A DNA stretch of 35,670 nucleotides, taken from contig DASZZV010000237.1 in assembly GCA_035544835.1 (NCBI GenBank), positions 1 through 35,670 on the forward strand, given 5' to 3'. The notes beneath the pieces were generated by a model. It was not told the origin of the DNA, ran no database searches, and saw only the letters and a program-made list of their open reading frames with translations. This DNA is from DASZZV01 sp035544835. Lineage in GTDB: Bacteria; Acidobacteriota; Thermoanaerobaculia; Gp7-AA8. How positions within the stretch are numbered: position 1 is the first letter of the stretch; each line of letters opens with the position of its first letter. Made by a program: the position numbers and the translations under genes. Shown here in pieces: positions 1 through 8,504 of this stretch.

Positions 1-106
1 CTTCCATCGTGGTGCTCGCAAACATTTTCGATTGCCAAGGGTCTAAGGCCCCCGCCCAGATCCCTCGCTGCGGCTCGGGATGACACCCACTCAGTTTCTT
101 TTCTCA
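1..106. repeat. Left arm of the inverted repeat flanking recA
   Basis: Reverse complement of 1571-1674 with only two single-base length differences visible. It holds the core GATCCCTCGCTGCGGCTC followed by GGGATGACA, a palindromic intergenic-repeat core that recurs in this window. The copy starts at the window edge, so it may extend further left. Together the two arms enclose recA, its promoter and its terminator. Confidence 0.85.
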
Positions 107-170
107 GGCGCAGCGCGCGCGCTGTCCACGGCTCGGGATGACGACATCCCCGAATGATGGCCACTCCATC

Positions 171-200
171 AAAAAAAGGCACGCCCGGAAGCGTGCCTTT
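171..200 (-). terminator. Rho-independent terminator of recA
   Basis: On the minus strand, AAAGGCACGC and GCGTGCCTTT form a 10-bp stem around a short loop, followed by a run of T. It begins about 20 bases after the recA stop codon. This is the most canonical intrinsic terminator in the window. Confidence 0.85.
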
Positions 201-221
201 AAGGAATTGCGGTAGCTAAAG

Positions 222-1289
<1,068 letters not shown>

Positions 1290-1396
1290 AAGAAATGCTC
1301 CCTTATCTTTATTCAATCGGGTTGAAAGATTGGCGCGGATCTGTGGTCCGGCGCCGATAAATTGTCGTAGATCGCTCAAGACCAGTGTGGAATTTG

Positions 1397-1425
1397 AGTC
1401 TACGCGGCGACTCCGGGACGGTCAA
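1397..1425 (-). promoter_or_regulatory. Probable sigma-70-type promoter of recA
   Basis: Minus strand: TTGACC (1420-1425) and TAGACT (1397-1402) separated by 17 bases. That is a 5/6 match to the -35 box and 4/6 to the -10 box. It lies about 110 bases upstream of the recA ATG and outside the flanking repeat. The leader between it and recA has no obvious structure. Confidence 0.5.
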
Positions 1426-1570
1426 CGAAGATGTGAAAACCGGCTGTTTCTAGCGGGGTTCCCTGCTACGGGAGATTGTTTTCTCCACCGGACGTGGAGT
1501 TGCGTACTTCTTTGAGATACAGAGCCAAGTATCGTCATCCTGAGCAAGGGACAGCGTGACGCGCTGCCAC

Positions 1571-1716
1571 TGAGAAAAGAAACTGAGTGGTGTCATCCCG
1601 AGCCGCAGCGAGGGATCTGGGCGGGGGCCTTAGACCCTTGGCAATCGAAAATGTTGCGAGCACCACGATGGAAGGGCCCCCGCCCAGATCCCTCGCTGCG
1701 GCTCGGGATGACACAT
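1571..1716. repeat. Right arm of the recA-flanking inverted repeat plus an extra half-copy
   Basis: 1571-1674 is the near-exact reverse complement of 1-106. It is followed at 1675-1716 by the opposite-orientation core again (CCCGCCCAGATCCCTCGCTG onwards), so this side is itself a broken palindrome. This repeat and the recA leader occupy the gap 1290-1854, in which I see no gene. Confidence 0.85.
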
Positions 1717-1854
1717 CAGGGAACCCGCGTAAATACAGGGAGTTTCTTAGAAGCCGGGGAACGACGCGAACGTCGCTACTGGGAAAGATGACATGGACTG
1801 CGACTGACGTTCATCTATGTTTCTAGCCCCGTAGGGGCGGTTGAAAATAGCCCC

Positions 1855-3066
1855 TTACACCGCGTGCAACCCGATGGACGACCCTACCCAGGTGAAGTTC
1901 TTGTTGAAGTCGACGCCGAGCATCTTGCCGCGGGAGAGCCGGACCAGGTTCTGCGTCAAAATGGGCCTGGGCTCGTCATCCGGGCGGAAGAACATCATCC
2001 GAATTTCCACCTTGACCCCGCCACCGTCGGCCGCTCGAAGAGCCGAGTCGTATTCAATTTTTTCCTGGAGACACCAGAAAGGGCGTTCGGCGTCGGGGAC
2101 GTTCTCGATGTCCTGACGCGTGGGCTCGACATTCACTCCGCCGCCGGCGAAGGAGAAAAGCGGCTTGAGCACGTAACGAGAGGCTGATTCATCCGGAATC
2201 GTCGTGAGGTCGGACAGGAAGGTAGCTTTCGGAACAGCGGGGTGATCGAGGAACGGCAGCGAGTACTTCGACCAGGTCCAGTACCAGTTCGGATGGGGTG
2301 CCCATTCCACATCGAGCTCTTCCCGATAGTCGAAGGGGATGACGGTCTTCTTGATCTGCAGCTCATCGAAGACGACGCGGTTATATATCCGGCGCACACG
2401 TACCTGTTTGCCGTCTCTGTCGCGCCACAACTCACGACCCTTCTTGATCAGCGCGCCGGGATCGACGGCGTCGACGCCCAGCAGCAGTTTCGTGGCGGCG
2501 AAGTCAGGGTAGGTCTTTTGTGTGGGCGGATCGAGGTCCATGAGGATTACCTCGTTCGGATCGTGATTGCCGACGACGGTTCTTCTGGCCAGTTTCAGGA
2601 AACTCTCACGGTCCAGGCCGGAGAACCAGCAGGACCAGTTTCGGTCGAGCCCGGGCATGGTGGCCATGGCGTCCATCCAGCAGTCGCGTTGAATCGTCTG
2701 CATCATCGAAAGGGAGGGAAATCCCTGCAGCTCGATGAGCTTCGGTTCCAGCGTTCCGTCGGGAGCCCGAACGATGGCCAGATCGACCTGCGTAAAGGAG
2801 GGGAGAGCATCCATGCCCGGCGTATCCCAGCGTGCCGGAATGGCCCGCTTCATCCTCTCGACGTTGTGTGGTCGTGACAATTGCTCGACGATCTCCTCTG
2901 CCGCTGAGGTGATCCTGGCGAGAAGGTCCGGTGGAATGAACGTGGGCGTTTCGGCGAGGCGAAACTCGAACTCAGTTTTCAGCCGGCTCGATAGGTCCCG
3001 CTTGTAGCCCTCATACATCCGCTCGGTGTAGGCATCGCTGAAAAGAGAACGATAGTGCGCGTCCAT
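1855..3066 (-). CDS. ATP-grasp-like protein of unknown substrate
   Basis: 403 residues. I do not recognise a named family with certainty, but the layout resembles circularly permuted ATP-grasp proteins such as the glutathionylspermidine-synthase group. A strand with acidic residues, KLIELQGFPSL (about 108-118), comes first. IYNRVVFDEL follows in the middle. A phosphate-loop-like VLKPLFSFAGGGV comes late (about 296-308), then WCLQEKIE and a metal-ligand-like strand VEIRMMFF. There is no signal peptide or membrane segment, so it is probably cytosolic. The gene starts 59 bases after the cobA-hemD stop on the same strand and could be the last gene of that operon, though nothing in it points to tetrapyrroles. 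The role is unknown; the ATP-grasp assignment is an inference from motif order. Confidence 0.75.
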   Translation of the reverse strand: MDAHYRSLFSDAYTERMYEGYKRDLSSRLKTEFEFRLAETPTFIPPDLLARITSAAEEIVEQLSRPHNVERMKRAIPARWDTPGMDALPSFTQVDLAIVRAPDGTLEPKLIELQGFPSLSMMQTIQRDCWMDAMATMPGLDRNWSCWFSGLDRESFLKLARRTVVGNHDPNEVILMDLDPPTQKTYPDFAATKLLLGVDAVDPGALIKKGRELWRDRDGKQVRVRRIYNRVVFDELQIKKTVIPFDYREELDVEWAPHPNWYWTWSKYSLPFLDHPAVPKATFLSDLTTIPDESASRYVLKPLFSFAGGGVNVEPTRQDIENVPDAERPFWCLQEKIEYDSALRAADGGGVKVEIRMMFFRPDDEPRPILTQNLVRLSRGKMLGVDFNKNFTWVGSSIGLHAV

Positions 3067-3125
3067 GCGACCCAGAGTGTATTACGTCTTTGCGGTGCTG
3101 TGGACGAACCCGGACCGGAGCTCGA

Positions 3126-4643
3126 TCACTTCAGGACGCGGGTGGAGACTTCGATCAGAGCCACGGTGAGGGACTCGACCGATGCTTCCGCGGCCTCGAT
3201 CGCCGGCTCGGCACCGAGCTCGCGAAGGGTACGCGATGTCACCGGCCCCATGGAGGCGACGATGGCGCTCTCCAGAAGAGAGCTTTTCTGCGACTCATTC
3301 AACGCCGCAAACAGATTCTCTGCCGTCGACGAGCTGGTGAAGGTGACAAAGTCAATCTGTTGACGTTCGATCAGAGCCGCCACGTCGCTGTCCAGGGCCA
3401 CGCCTCCGGTCGTGCGATAGGCAATGGCGAGATCGACCGTCCCCCCCCGAGCGCGCAGCTCGTCGATCAGTTCTTCGCGCCCCTTCTCGGCACGGACGAC
3501 GGCGGTGCGAATACCCTTCTGATCGGAAGGAAGCAACGGGAGCAGCTCCGTCGATTGGAACTTCTCAGGAATTACATCGGGAACGATTCCGAACGAGCGC
3601 AGCGACGCTGCGGTGGCTTTTCCTACGGCTCCAATCGAGACGTGGTGGAGGGCCCGCGTGTCATGACCTTTCTCGAGGAGGCGTCCGAAGAAGCTCTCGA
3701 CGCCGTTCGAAGAGGTGAAGTGAATCCAGTGATAGTCGGGCAGGTGCGCAATGACGGCATCGAGCGAGTCGTACGACTCCGGCTCCTCGATGGAAATCGT
3801 CGGAAACTCCACCACCATCGCGCCCTCATCTTCGAGGCGACGCGTCAATTCCGAGGATTGGGTACGCGCTCTGGTGACGAGCACTCTCTTGCCGAAGAGC
3901 GGTTTTGATTCGAACCAGTTGATCGTTTCGCGGAACCTGACCACCTCGCCAACGACGATGAGCGCCGGAGGTTTCATGGCCGCATCGTGAACAGCTTTCT
4001 CGATCGTCTGAAGAGTTCCCGTCACCGTCTTCTGCGTGAAACGGGTGCCGTCAGCAATGACGGCTACGGGCATCTCGCTCGACATCCCATGCTCGATCAG
4101 CTTCGCCGAAATTGCTCCGAGCCGGCCCAGCCCCATGAGAAAGACGATCGTTCCCTTGAATCGGGTCAGCGCGTCCCAGGCGATGCCCATGGATTCGTCA
4201 CTTTCATGACCCGTAACCAGCGTGACCGAGGTGGCGCAGGCACGGTGCGTGACCGGAATGCCGGCGTAGGCGGGGCCGGCGATTGCCGACGAAATGCCGG
4301 GCACGATCTCGAAGGAGATGCCATGCTTCTTCAACTCCTCGGCTTCCTCTCCACCTCGACCGAAAACGAAGGGATCGCCGCCCTTAAGCCGAACGACACG
4401 GTGTCCCCTGTTTGCCTCCTCCACGAGGAGAGCGTTGGTTTCATCCTGAGTCAGCGTGTGCTGGCTGGCGCGCTTTCCGGCGTTCACGATCCGCGCACCA
4501 GGGCGGATCATCGCCACGATCTCTGCCGATACCAGAGCGTCCAGCACGACCACATCAGCTTCGCGAAGCAGACGTTCGGCCTTTCTCGTGAGAAGACCTG
4601 GATCCCCGGGACCAGCTCCTACCAGAAACACCTTACCGGCCAT
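3126..4643 (-). CDS. cobA-hemD: Fused uroporphyrinogen-III C-methyltransferase / uroporphyrinogen-III synthase (CobA-HemD)
   Basis: Two enzymes in one 505-residue chain. Residues 1 to about 245 are a SAM-dependent uroporphyrinogen-III methyltransferase making precorrin-2 for siroheme or cobalamin. It shows VGAGPGDPGLLT (8-19), RLKGGDPFVFGRGGEE (85-100), VPGISSA (114-120), GIPVTHR (128-134) and VTGHE (143-147). Residues about 250-505 are HemD-type synthase, which closes hydroxymethylbilane to uroporphyrinogen III. It begins GKRVLVTRAR (251-260) and carries the HFTSSNGVESF segment (308-318). CobA-HemD fusions are known in several bacterial phyla. The start overlaps the end of hemC by 11 bases, which indicates translational coupling. 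No precorrin-2 dehydrogenase/ferrochelatase (Met8 or CysG N-terminal type) is in the window, so the siroheme branch must be completed elsewhere. Confidence 0.95.
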   Translation of the reverse strand: MAGKVFLVGAGPGDPGLLTRKAERLLREADVVVLDALVSAEIVAMIRPGARIVNAGKRASQHTLTQDETNALLVEEANRGHRVVRLKGGDPFVFGRGGEEAEELKKHGISFEIVPGISSAIAGPAYAGIPVTHRACATSVTLVTGHESDESMGIAWDALTRFKGTIVFLMGLGRLGAISAKLIEHGMSSEMPVAVIADGTRFTQKTVTGTLQTIEKAVHDAAMKPPALIVVGEVVRFRETINWFESKPLFGKRVLVTRARTQSSELTRRLEDEGAMVVEFPTISIEEPESYDSLDAVIAHLPDYHWIHFTSSNGVESFFGRLLEKGHDTRALHHVSIGAVGKATAASLRSFGIVPDVIPEKFQSTELLPLLPSDQKGIRTAVVRAEKGREELIDELRARGGTVDLAIAYRTTGGVALDSDVAALIERQQIDFVTFTSSSTAENLFAALNESQKSSLLESAIVASMGPVTSRTLRELGAEPAIEAAEASVESLTVALIEVSTRVLK

Positions 4644-5556
4644 GTGATCCGGTGGAGAAGATCTCCATCGCTCCCTCCGACTCCAGTTTGGAGAATACCT
4701 GGTCGATCACCGAGCGCTCGCTCGTCGCGGGAAACTCCGCGGATGTCCGGATCGGCGAGGAGCCATCGAGCTGAGATGCGAAGGCCTTCACCGCGATTGT
4801 GTTCGTTGTGACGACGGCATGAACGGCGATTGAGGAATAGCAGTCGAGCAGCGTTCCGAAGCGTTGCAGGACGCCGCGCTCGATTTGCGCTGCCGCCGCC
4901 GAGGCGGCGTGGGTGATGGCCGCGAGGAGCGGCTTGAGATCGAGGCGTGCTCCGAGGATCTCGATGGCTACGATTCCCTGTCCTGCTGCCGGCACCATGT
5001 CGTCGACGCTGAAGAGCGAGGTGATCTCGTCGGCGCGGCCGAGCCGCTGCAGCCCTGCTTTGGCGAGCACCACACCGTGGTAGTCACCCGATCGCGTCTT
5101 CTCAATGCGCGAATCGACGTTTCCTCGGATTTCCTCGACGACCAGATGGGGGTATCTGCTTCGCAACTGCGCGCGGCGGCGGGGAGAGCTCGTCCCGACG
5201 ACGGCTCCGGGAGCCAGCTCGGACAACATCGCGCCGTAGGGATGAAGCCAGGCATCGCGGGGGTCGGCCCGCTCCAGGAATGCGGCCAGCTCGAAATGAT
5301 CGGGGATGATGGAGGGGATGTCCTTGAGGCTATGGACCGCAACGTCGATCTCGTCCCGCTCCAGCGCCTCTTCCAATTCCTTGATGAAGAGCCCCTTGCC
5401 GCCGATCGTGGCCAGGGGAACGTCATGGCGTTTGTCCCCAGTGGTCCTGATGACGCGAAGCTCCGCACTCGATCCCTGCTCGGTGAGTAGAGATTGGAGG
5501 TGCTCCGCCTGCCACAGTGCGAGATGGCTCCCGCGGGTCCCGATTCGAATCGTCAT
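4633..5556 (-). CDS. hemC: Hydroxymethylbilane synthase (porphobilinogen deaminase)
   Basis: Condenses four porphobilinogen molecules into linear hydroxymethylbilane, the substrate of the next enzyme in this operon. The 307-residue chain starts MTIRIGTRGSHLALWQA, the typical HemC N-terminus. The ATG at 5556 overlaps the hemA stop as ATGA. A longer open frame upstream lies inside hemA and is not used. Visible motifs are GGKGLFIKELE (52-62), HSLKD (75-79, holding the catalytic Asp), GTSSPRRRAQL (121-131) and RGNVDSR (144-150). The dipyrromethane-cofactor cysteine is probably Cys239. Its loop reads LLDCYSSIAVHA, noticeably different from the common GGCxxPIGA form, but Cys and its position are kept. 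Identification is secure. Confidence 0.97.
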   Translation of the reverse strand: MTIRIGTRGSHLALWQAEHLQSLLTEQGSSAELRVIRTTGDKRHDVPLATIGGKGLFIKELEEALERDEIDVAVHSLKDIPSIIPDHFELAAFLERADPRDAWLHPYGAMLSELAPGAVVGTSSPRRRAQLRSRYPHLVVEEIRGNVDSRIEKTRSGDYHGVVLAKAGLQRLGRADEITSLFSVDDMVPAAGQGIVAIEILGARLDLKPLLAAITHAASAAAAQIERGVLQRFGTLLDCYSSIAVHAVVTTNTIAVKAFASQLDGSSPIRTSAEFPATSERSVIDQVFSKLESEGAMEIFSTGSHGR

Positions 5557-6821
5557 CGCAGTCCGAAGATCTTTCGGATGGTCTCCCGGAGACGCTCGTG
5601 GTCCGGCGCGCTGGCGTCGGCCGTCGATTCCTTGAGCCGGACGATCGGATAGTGGAGCACCTTGTTGATGATGCCGGTGCTGAGAAGCTCGATGGCTGCG
5701 TGCTGATCGGTGGTGATGGGTCCCAGCCGGCGCAGGCACTTCTCAAGCTCCGCGATTCGGATCTCGTCGAGTCTCGATTGCAGCTCCACGATCGTCGGGA
5801 TCGCTTCGTGACTGGCCAGACGGCGCAGGAACGACTCGACCTCGCGATCGATGATCTCGTCGGCGGCCTCGGCCTTCTTCTGTCTCTTCTCGATATTGCT
5901 GTTGGCGACCTGCTGGAGATCGTCGATGTTGTAGAGATAGGCGCCGTCGATCTCGGCGATGGCCGGTTCGATGTTGCGCGGAACGGAAAGGTCGACGAGG
6001 AAAAGACTGCGTCGCTTCCGCGCCGCCAGAGCCTCCTCGACATGAGATTGCCTGATGACGTGATGTGGCGCCGATGTCGAGACGATGACGATGTCGCACT
6101 CGTTGAGCTGTGCCGGCAGTGAGTCGAAATTGACGGCCTCTCCGTTGAACTGCCTGGCAAGCTCGATCGCCCTCTCATGGGCGCGGTTGGCGACGAACAC
6201 CTTCTTCAACCCGAAGCCCTGAAGATGCTGCGCCGTCAATTCACCCATCTCGCCGGCGCCGACCAGCAGGACGTTGAGTGAGTCGAGGTCGCCGAAGATC
6301 TTGCGGGCAAGCTCCACGGCGGCGAAGGGGACGGAGACGGCATGCTCGCCGATCCCTGTCTCGGTCCGGACTCGCTTTGCGACTCGCAGTGTCTGTTCGT
6401 ACAAGCTCTGCAACATTGAGTCTAACGAGCCGAGCTCGCGCGCTCGCTGGTAGGCGTCGCGCATCTGGCCGCCGATCTGCGGTTCACCGAGAATCATGGA
6501 GTCGAGGCCGGCCGACACCCTGAAGAGATGGCGGACTACGTCACGGTTGCGCAGGATGTAGAGGTGGTTCTCGATCTCGGTGCGGCTGAACTCGGCCCGC
6601 GAAGCGAGGGTGACGACCACGGGATCGGTCACGTCCTCGGATTCCGCAGAGACGACAATCTCGACACGGTTGCACGTCGAGAGCACGGCAGCACCGCTGA
6701 CGCCGCCCAGAGCGCACACACGCGTCAGCAGATCGGCGGTGTCCTTTTCAGACACGTTGAGCCGTTCCCGTACATCGACGGGCGCCGTGCGGTGGTTCAG
6801 TCCGATGAGGATCAGTGACAT
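5553..6821 (-). CDS. hemA: Glutamyl-tRNA reductase
   Basis: First committed enzyme of the C5 tetrapyrrole pathway: NADPH-dependent reduction of glutamyl-tRNA to glutamate-1-semialdehyde in the cytosol. The 422-residue length is normal. GLNHRTAPV (7-15) and the catalytic Cys50 in STCNRVE are present, as are the helix with GEPQIGGQ, the NADPH-binding strand LLVGAGEMG and a long C-terminal dimerisation helix rich in Glu and Arg. Its stop overlaps the hemC start (ATGA), so hemA-hemC-(cobA-hemD) behaves as one translationally coupled unit. A long inverted repeat lies between it and the upstream ccsA-like gene, so hemA may have its own promoter or be separated by an attenuating hairpin. I see no strong Shine-Dalgarno sequence at the ATG. 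Confidence 0.97.
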   Translation of the reverse strand: MSLILIGLNHRTAPVDVRERLNVSEKDTADLLTRVCALGGVSGAAVLSTCNRVEIVVSAESEDVTDPVVVTLASRAEFSRTEIENHLYILRNRDVVRHLFRVSAGLDSMILGEPQIGGQMRDAYQRARELGSLDSMLQSLYEQTLRVAKRVRTETGIGEHAVSVPFAAVELARKIFGDLDSLNVLLVGAGEMGELTAQHLQGFGLKKVFVANRAHERAIELARQFNGEAVNFDSLPAQLNECDIVIVSTSAPHHVIRQSHVEEALAARKRRSLFLVDLSVPRNIEPAIAEIDGAYLYNIDDLQQVANSNIEKRQKKAEAADEIIDREVESFLRRLASHEAIPTIVELQSRLDEIRIAELEKCLRRLGPITTDQHAAIELLSTGIINKVLHYPIVRLKESTADASAPDHERLRETIRKIFGLR

Positions 6822-6860
6822 GAGGAAATGTGTGTTTGTTTCTTATGGTACTTCGTCGTT

Positions 6861-7033
6861 GCTGTCATCCCGAGCAAGGGTGGGTGTGTGGGAGGGGCGA
6901 GGGACCTCACAAACGACGAACGATGTGAATGACTACCCTCCCCCGAATGATCAGGAGCCACTAACTCACATCGTTCGTCGTAGTCGAGGTCCCTCGCCCC
7001 TCCCGCACACCCACCCTTGCTCGGGATGACAGC
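6861..7033. repeat. Long imperfect inverted repeat between hemA and the ccsA-like gene
   Basis: Arms 6861-6928 and 6965-7033 are complementary over about 68 bases around a ~36-base spacer. The outer part is GCTGTCATCCCGAGCAAGG, followed by the GGTGTGTGGGAGGGGCGAGG part and ending in an ACGAACGATGTGA segment. The right arm ends 10 bases from the stop codon of the ccsA-like gene. Transcribed leftward it would form a very stable hairpin in front of hemA. Confidence 0.9.
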
Positions 7034-7043
7034 AACACCAAAA

Positions 7044-7841
7044 CTACACCCTGTGAATCCCCAGTATCGCCACGACGATCGACAGGAACGCCGCCGCGGA
7101 GATGATCACATTTTTCTGGGTTCGGAAGGTTCCGTTCAGATACGACTGCAGCAGGATCGCGAACAACATCCAGGCGACCAGCGCCCCGAGCTCCTTGGCG
7201 CGCAGTAGTGAAAGCACTCCGGCGTTGGTGCGATAGGACCAAAGGGCGCCGGTGACGATTCCAATCGTGTAGAGACTGAAGCCGATGGCCAGCGACCGAT
7301 AGCTCAAAAGGTCACACATCTGCAGGCTGGGAATCCAGTCGTAGAAAGCGCCACGACTCTTGGATTTGATCGATCGTTCCTGCAGCCGGTAAAGCAGCGC
7401 AAAGATCAGCGCGATCAGGAGCCCGGCCACGCCGACGGTCGTAAAAAGCAGATGGGCCAGGAAGAGGTTTGATCTCAGGGAGGGTTCGAGATGGGCAAAG
7501 GGCTCGCGGACAATGGCCGTGATCGACAGCAGCAACACGACCAGGGGGTAGACGAAAAATGACGCGGCGTGAATCCGATAGCGAAGGTAGACGCCGATCT
7601 CGATGGCCATGAGTGTCCAGGCGATAAAGGCGCAGGCCTCGGGGAGATTCGTGAGCGGAGGGTGTTGCGTTCGCGTACAGATGATTCCAATCCAGATCGT
7701 GTGCGCGATGAATCCGCCGATTGCCACCAGGAACGAGAAGCGCTGGAGGATCTGTTCGCGGCGGACCAGCGAGATCAGCGTTACCAGGCTGGCACAGGCG
7801 TAAAGAACGACGGCGATGTAGAGCGGCGCGTTGGGCGACAT
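7044..7841 (-). CDS. CcsA/HemX-like integral membrane protein with a degenerate WWD motif
   Basis: 265 residues with about eight hydrophobic segments, so it sits in the inner membrane. Fold, length and position next to hemA match the cytochrome-c-assembly family, which includes CcsA and HemX (encoded next to hemA in Bacillus). The conserved membrane histidines appear present (GGFIAHTIW near the start; NLFLAHLLF about midway). The tryptophan-rich haem-handling stretch, normally WGxxWxWDPKE, reads AGVLSLLRAKE here, so the three Trp and the Asp are gone while the following KE and the surrounding helix are kept. I therefore favour a HemX-like role near glutamyl-tRNA reductase over true haem transfer to cytochromes; this is an inference. 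The start at 7841 lies 5 bases after the stop of the GNAT gene, indicating co-transcription with it. Confidence 0.85.
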   Translation of the reverse strand: MSPNAPLYIAVVLYACASLVTLISLVRREQILQRFSFLVAIGGFIAHTIWIGIICTRTQHPPLTNLPEACAFIAWTLMAIEIGVYLRYRIHAASFFVYPLVVLLLSITAIVREPFAHLEPSLRSNLFLAHLLFTTVGVAGLLIALIFALLYRLQERSIKSKSRGAFYDWIPSLQMCDLLSYRSLAIGFSLYTIGIVTGALWSYRTNAGVLSLLRAKELGALVAWMLFAILLQSYLNGTFRTQKNVIISAAAFLSIVVAILGIHRV

Positions 7842-7846
7842 GGGAT

Positions 7847-8341
7847 TTACCTGAGCTGTTTGCAGAACACGATCTTGTCGTCTTCGATTCGATAAAAGTC
7901 TTTGATTCGAGAGATTTCCTCGTAGCCGTTGGACTCGTAAAAGCGAATCGTGGCGCCGTAGGTTTCCTTGGACGAAGTCTCGATGAGCAGCATTCTACCG
8001 TTGCGGCTCCGAACCTCGTTCTCTACGAACTTCAAAAGAAGCTTTCCGACTCCCTGCCCCTGCCTTCTGGGATCGACAGCGATCCAGTATAGGTCGTACA
8101 CGCCGTCGGTCAGTGGCGTCGGCCCGAAGCAGACGTAACCCTCCGTTTCCTGGCTTCCAACGGCGTTGCTGTCGGTCGCGACATGGATGACGTAGTCCTT
8201 CTTCTCGGGCTGTGTCAGGCCGAGGTCGACCAGCTCGATGGCGCAGTCGATTTCCTCCTGGGTGAACCGTCCCGTCCCCACGAGAATGGCCAGGATGCGG
8301 TCGCGGTCCTTCGCCACGGCGGGCCGGATCTCAAGCGGCAT
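7847..8341 (-). CDS. GNAT-family N-acetyltransferase
   Basis: 164-residue acetyl-CoA-dependent acyltransferase; the acceptor is unknown. It starts LEIRPAVAKDRDRILAIL, the usual first strand and helix of this fold. It then shows the beta-4 strand LYWIAVDP, the pyrophosphate loop RRQGQGVGKLLL (about residues 107-118) and a C-terminal half with GATIRFYESNGY. No signal peptide. It sits between the ATP-grasp pair (163 bases upstream, with an inverted repeat in the gap) and the ccsA-like gene (5 bases downstream). It could therefore belong to the kamA/ATP-grasp set, the haem set, or neither. It is much shorter than known beta-lysine acetyltransferases (AblB), so equivalence to those is not supported. 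Confidence 0.9.
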   Translation of the reverse strand: MPLEIRPAVAKDRDRILAILVGTGRFTQEEIDCAIELVDLGLTQPEKKDYVIHVATDSNAVGSQETEGYVCFGPTPLTDGVYDLYWIAVDPRRQGQGVGKLLLKFVENEVRSRNGRMLLIETSSKETYGATIRFYESNGYEEISRIKDFYRIEDDKIVFCKQLR

Positions 8342-8363
8342 GGTCAGCGACCCGCCTGCCAGC

Positions 8364-8497
8364 GTACTCGGAACGCCGCCTTCCAGGCGGCCGGTCCGCC
8401 GGCATCTTGCCGGCCGCGCTGACCGGCGTCAATATCAACCCGTGCGGCCGGCTGGAAGCCGACGGCCCGGCCGCCTGGAAGGCGGCGTTCCGAATAC
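8364..8497. repeat. GC-rich inverted repeat downstream of the second ATP-grasp gene
   Basis: The ends GTACTCGGAACGCCGCC (left) and GGCGGCGTTCCGAATAC (right) pair, and the pairing continues inward through TTCCAGGCGGCCG / CGGCCGCCTGGAA. A smaller internal stem surrounds CCGGCATCTTGCCGG. The right edge is 7 bases from the stop codon at 8505. No T-tract follows. Confidence 0.85.
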
Positions 8498-8504
8498 TCA
8501 CACA

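Noticed and set aside
1290..1379. Longer RecA reading frame starting at 1379
   Set aside because: The extra 30 residues are not RecA-like, and the ATG at 1289 has a good ribosome site. The region is the recA leader.
5557..5739. N-terminal extension of HemC
   Set aside because: It lies inside hemA in another frame and is Arg/His-rich, as expected of an out-of-frame shadow. ATGA coupling marks the true start.
5517..6122. Long plus-strand open frames opposite hemA, hemC, cobA-hemD and other GC-rich genes
   Set aside because: They mirror codon bias of well-identified genes on the other strand, show no domain and have no ribosome sites.
7847..8341. AblB-type beta-lysine acetyltransferase
   Set aside because: At 164 residues it is much shorter than known AblB proteins, and no specific similarity is visible. 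Only the general GNAT fold is supported.
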